A stretch of 64,000 nt of DNA from JAWPMV01 sp038527215 (GTDB taxonomy: Bacteria; Bacteroidota; Bacteroidia; J057), in contig JBCBGC010000006.1 in assembly GCA_038527215.1 (NCBI GenBank), positions 59,790 through 123,789 of the forward strand. Direction: 5' to 3'. Shown here one piece after another: positions 62,070-64,000 of the stretch; position 1 is the first letter of the stretch; every line of letters begins with the position of its first letter. The notes below the pieces were generated by a model. It saw only the letters and a list, made by a program, of their open reading frames with translations. It searched no databases and was not told the DNA's origin. The position numbers and the translations under genes are program-made.

Positions 62070-62912
62070 TTTCAACTTAACTACAAAGGCTTTGAGCCTT
62101 GTGTCTACTTCCCTCAACTGCCTGAAATACAAGGGAATCCGAAATAGAGATTGCATTTTCTTGTAGCTTACTTTCCCTTAATCTCTGCACATTTTTGTAG
62201 CTAACTTCTGCCTTAAACCCGGGTATATGCCCGGATTTACCTGCACACAAATGTAGCTTTCTTAAGGGTCACGCCTTGATAACAAAGTGTTTAGATATGC
62301 ATTCTTCTGTAGTCAAGTATGACTTGAGATGTTCTGCACCCCGCTGGAAAGTGCTGCATTTTTCTGTAGTCAAGTTGAAAAAACGGCTGCACATTTTTGT
62401 AGCTAACTTCCGCGCATTTTTCTGTAGCCTGCTTTGAAAAATTTTTACATTTTTTTGTAGCCTACCCTTTGGTCCCTTGCACAGAAATGTAGTCGCTAAG
62501 CCAGGTCCCGCGCATTTTCCTGTAGTTTACCTCTCCCCTATCTGCACATTCCTGTAGCAAAGTTCCTTTGTAATTGGCAGACAATCAATCGCTTATAAGC
62601 CCTTAAGTATGTATTAAGTAAGCTTGTATTAAAAAGAAAGCAAGGATTACGAAAGGGAAAAAAAGGGCCAAAATCGGCTATTGGGGCAGGTATATAAGGC
62701 CTTTTGCTCTGCACCTTTTTGTAGTAGAAATAGCTCATTACTGGAATATAAGCATGCAAAAACCGCCTCCAAATGGGTCTGAAGGCGGTTTTTTTAAGAA
62801 AGATGGCAAGTCAAAGGGCACGCATTTTTTTGTAGCTTACTTTTCCACAAAGGGTGTATAACCCTGGAAGAGAGGCTTAAACCGAAACTTGAAATAAGCT
62901 ACAAAAAGGTGC
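62070..62912. other. Replication origin with iterons
   Basis: At least 14 copies of a ~20-bp iteron (about GCACATTTTTGTAGCTWACT) are present. Forward copies start at 62153, 62187, 62243, 62299, 62356, 62389, 62414, 62446, 62479, 62512, 62544, 62711 and 62822; an inverted copy lies at 62893-62912 and a degraded one at about 62074-62090. The core TGTAG is invariant. An AT-rich stretch (62565-62710) and a DnaA-like TTTTCCACA (62841-62849) fit an origin. Spacing varies from 25 to 57 bp. No protein gene is supported here. Confidence 0.85.
62759..62792. terminator. Terminator inside the origin region
   Basis: AAAACCGCCT and AGGCGGTTTT form a 10-bp stem with a 14-nt loop. T-runs exist on both strands (TTTTTTT on plus, TTTTT on minus). 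It lies 150 bp past the end of the small partition gene on the minus strand, so it can end the par operon or shield the origin from read-through. Confidence 0.75.
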
Positions 62913-62943
62913 AATGCGCCGCGTAGCGCAACAAAACCCAGGA

Positions 62944-63372
62944 TCAGGCGCTTTGCTCATAGCCATCACAATAGGCTTCCAGCACAATGCTGATCAAGGA
63001 GTTGGTGCTTTTCAGCTTTTCCTGATCCGCGATATCACTGAGCCGATCGAACAATTCTTTGCGGAGCCTAATGCCTGTATACTCGACTTTTTTCTTTCGC
63101 ACACCCTCCAGATTCACCCGAAATACCTGGGGAGCTTCTTCCCTGGGCGTGACCGCTGGTCCGGCTTTCTTAGAAGCAGAGGTCTGACTCGCAGTTTTTC
63201 TGTTTTTCCGTTTAGCAGGCTTACGAGTGTCCTGCTTGGATTCTTTTACTGGCACTACCTTAGCCTCTGGTTCTACCTCCGGCAGGGTAGGTTTTCTCAA
63301 GATGGGTTTGACCGGAGTTCCTCCGAAAAGCGCGTCTACGCCTTTTGCCTGTGATAAATTTTTCTTTGCCAT
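62944..63372 (-). CDS. Small basic partition-type protein (RHH-like C-terminus)
   Basis: This 142-aa protein has a lysine- and proline-rich N-terminal linker (about 1-85) and a C-terminal ribbon-helix-helix-like segment (YTGIRLRKELFDRLSDIADQ then EKLKSTNSLISIVLEAYCDG). Placed directly after parA (37-bp gap) and next to the iterons, it is best read as the centromere-binding partner (ParB-type function) or a copy-control protein. No known family name is assigned from the sequence. Confidence 0.7.
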   Translation of the reverse strand: MAKKNLSQAKGVDALFGGTPVKPILRKPTLPEVEPEAKVVPVKESKQDTRKPAKRKNRKTASQTSASKKAGPAVTPREEAPQVFRVNLEGVRKKKVEYTGIRLRKELFDRLSDIADQEKLKSTNSLISIVLEAYCDGYEQSA

Positions 63373-63409
63373 ATTTCTGGTTGGTTAACGTCAATTGAAT
63401 CCTTCTCCC

Positions 63410-64000
63410 CTACTCTACTTTTTCTAGCAAACCTAGTCGCTCCAGCACTTCTTTGGTAAAACCAGCATAATCCTTGGCTCCATTGCTGGAAGCGTCATAA
63501 TCATAAATGCTGGCATTGCTCATCTGGGCCTCCATCAGAGCGATATTTTCCCGGATATGCTGTTTAAAAATCAGCTCTCCAATCTGTCCCTCGGCCAATT
63601 CAGCCATATTCCGCATAGCCACCTTATGGGGATTGTAGCGGTTGAACAAAACGCCCAGGCATTGTAGGCTGGGGTTGATATGCGCTACAATTCGATTGGC
63701 TGCATCCATGATTTGCACCAGCCCAGAGGTAGCAAAATATTCTGCATTCAATGGGATGATGTAATGATCACTGGCAGACAAAGCATTGATCGTCAGATTA
63801 TCTACCTTGGGAGGCGTATCTATGAGGACGAAGTCATAATCATCTTTGACCTGGTTCAGGATTTTGGACAAAACCAATTGCCGTTGATCCACCTGAATCA
63901 ATTCATGATCCGAAGCCCCCAGGTGCTTCGTAGACGGAAGCAGATCCACACCTTGCGGACAAGAAAGAATAATGTCCTTTACCGCATAGGGCTGCTCTTT
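63410..64000 (-). CDS. parA: ParA-family partition ATPase (partial, N-terminus beyond window)
   Basis: The visible 196 residues are the C-terminal part of a ParA/Soj-type ATPase that segregates plasmids. The Walker B-like DYDFVLIDTPPKVDNLTINA and the C-terminal YIIPLNAEYFATSGLVQIMD are clear. The Walker A loop and N-terminus are outside the window; the frame stays open at 64000, starting KEQPYAVKDIILSCPQGVDL. An internal GTG at 63949 is not a true start. The gene is transcribed toward the small partition gene. Confidence 0.9.
   Translation of the reverse strand, partial: KEQPYAVKDIILSCPQGVDLLPSTKHLGASDHELIQVDQRQLVLSKILNQVKDDYDFVLIDTPPKVDNLTINALSASDHYIIPLNAEYFATSGLVQIMDAANRIVAHINPSLQCLGVLFNRYNPHKVAMRNMAELAEGQIGELIFKQHIRENIALMEAQMSNASIYDYDASSNGAKDYAGFTKEVLERLGLLEKVE

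Noticed and set aside
62538..62759. Small 73-aa frame on the minus strand in the origin
   Set aside because: It lies in the AT-rich stretch and terminator between iterons, has no homology that I can see and no promoter.

Overview
The window reads as part of a large plasmid or secondary replicon of a Bacteroidota bacterium, most likely a Saprospiraceae-type organism (Haliscomenobacter/Lewinella-like). The grounds are a T9SS C-terminal sorting domain, a SusCD-free but sugar-hydrolase-rich gene set, a TPR-CHAT protein, an EAD11-like domain, TAnnTTTG-type promoters and few Shine-Dalgarno sites. The right end carries an iteron origin with a Rep_3-type initiator, a small basic partition-type protein and a ParA ATPase cut by the window edge. 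I place it by gene families only; no species is claimed.

Layout. 1-4.7 kb: AraC/GyrI regulator, a two-gene ABC exporter and a crotonase. 5.0-8.7 kb: an unfamiliar four-gene set (polytopic membrane protein with a large soluble tail, SH3-CHAP-like amidase, two DUF4230-like anchored proteins). 8.7-13.3 kb: a LacI-controlled operon for 2-keto-3-deoxy-sugar catabolism (kdgK, eda, a FucP-type symporter and a sugar mutarotase) with a perfect 16-bp operator. 13.4-18.1 kb: thioredoxin-like gene, a structured inverted-repeat element, a PadR regulator with its large MacB/FtsX permease, and a UPF0175/DUF3368 toxin-antitoxin pair. 18.1-35.9 kb: a second FucP-like transporter, TPR-CHAT protease-like protein, GH92, DUF4091/GH123-like and GH140 hydrolases, an EAD11-like membrane protein, a PKD/T9SS secreted protein, a tail-collar protein and small lipoproteins. 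36-44.1 kb: two Tat-exported Gfo/Idh/MocA oxidoreductases, a CAP protein, a lipoprotein ADP-ribosylglycohydrolase and an oadGAB sodium pump. 44.2-55.5 kb: GH78-like rhamnosidase, acyl-CoA synthetase, a frameshifted sorbosone-dehydrogenase/azurin fusion, a PA14 lipoprotein, a catalytically degenerate class C beta-lactamase relative and a sialate O-acetylesterase. 55.6-59 kb: Toprim protein, Crp/Fnr regulator, MORN-repeat protein. 59-60.8 kb: a REP-associated transposase inside 53-bp inverted repeats, flanked by two different amplified REP-like arrays. 60.8-64 kb: replication and partition.

How it works together. The cargo is mainly carbohydrate scavenging: periplasmic or outer-membrane glycosidases and an O-acetylesterase release sugars, MFS symporters import them, and the kdgK/eda branch takes keto-deoxy sugars to pyruvate and glyceraldehyde-3-phosphate. 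oadGAB could couple decarboxylation to Na+ export. The most unusual items are the REP/transposase island beside the origin, the 5.0-8.7 kb gene set, the EAD11-like protein, the degenerate beta-lactamase homologue and the structured repeat at 13,978-14,153. No rRNA, tRNA or CRISPR array was seen. Gaps over 300 bp occur only at 58,982-59,641 and 60,191-60,771 (REP arrays) and at 62,017-62,943 (iteron origin).
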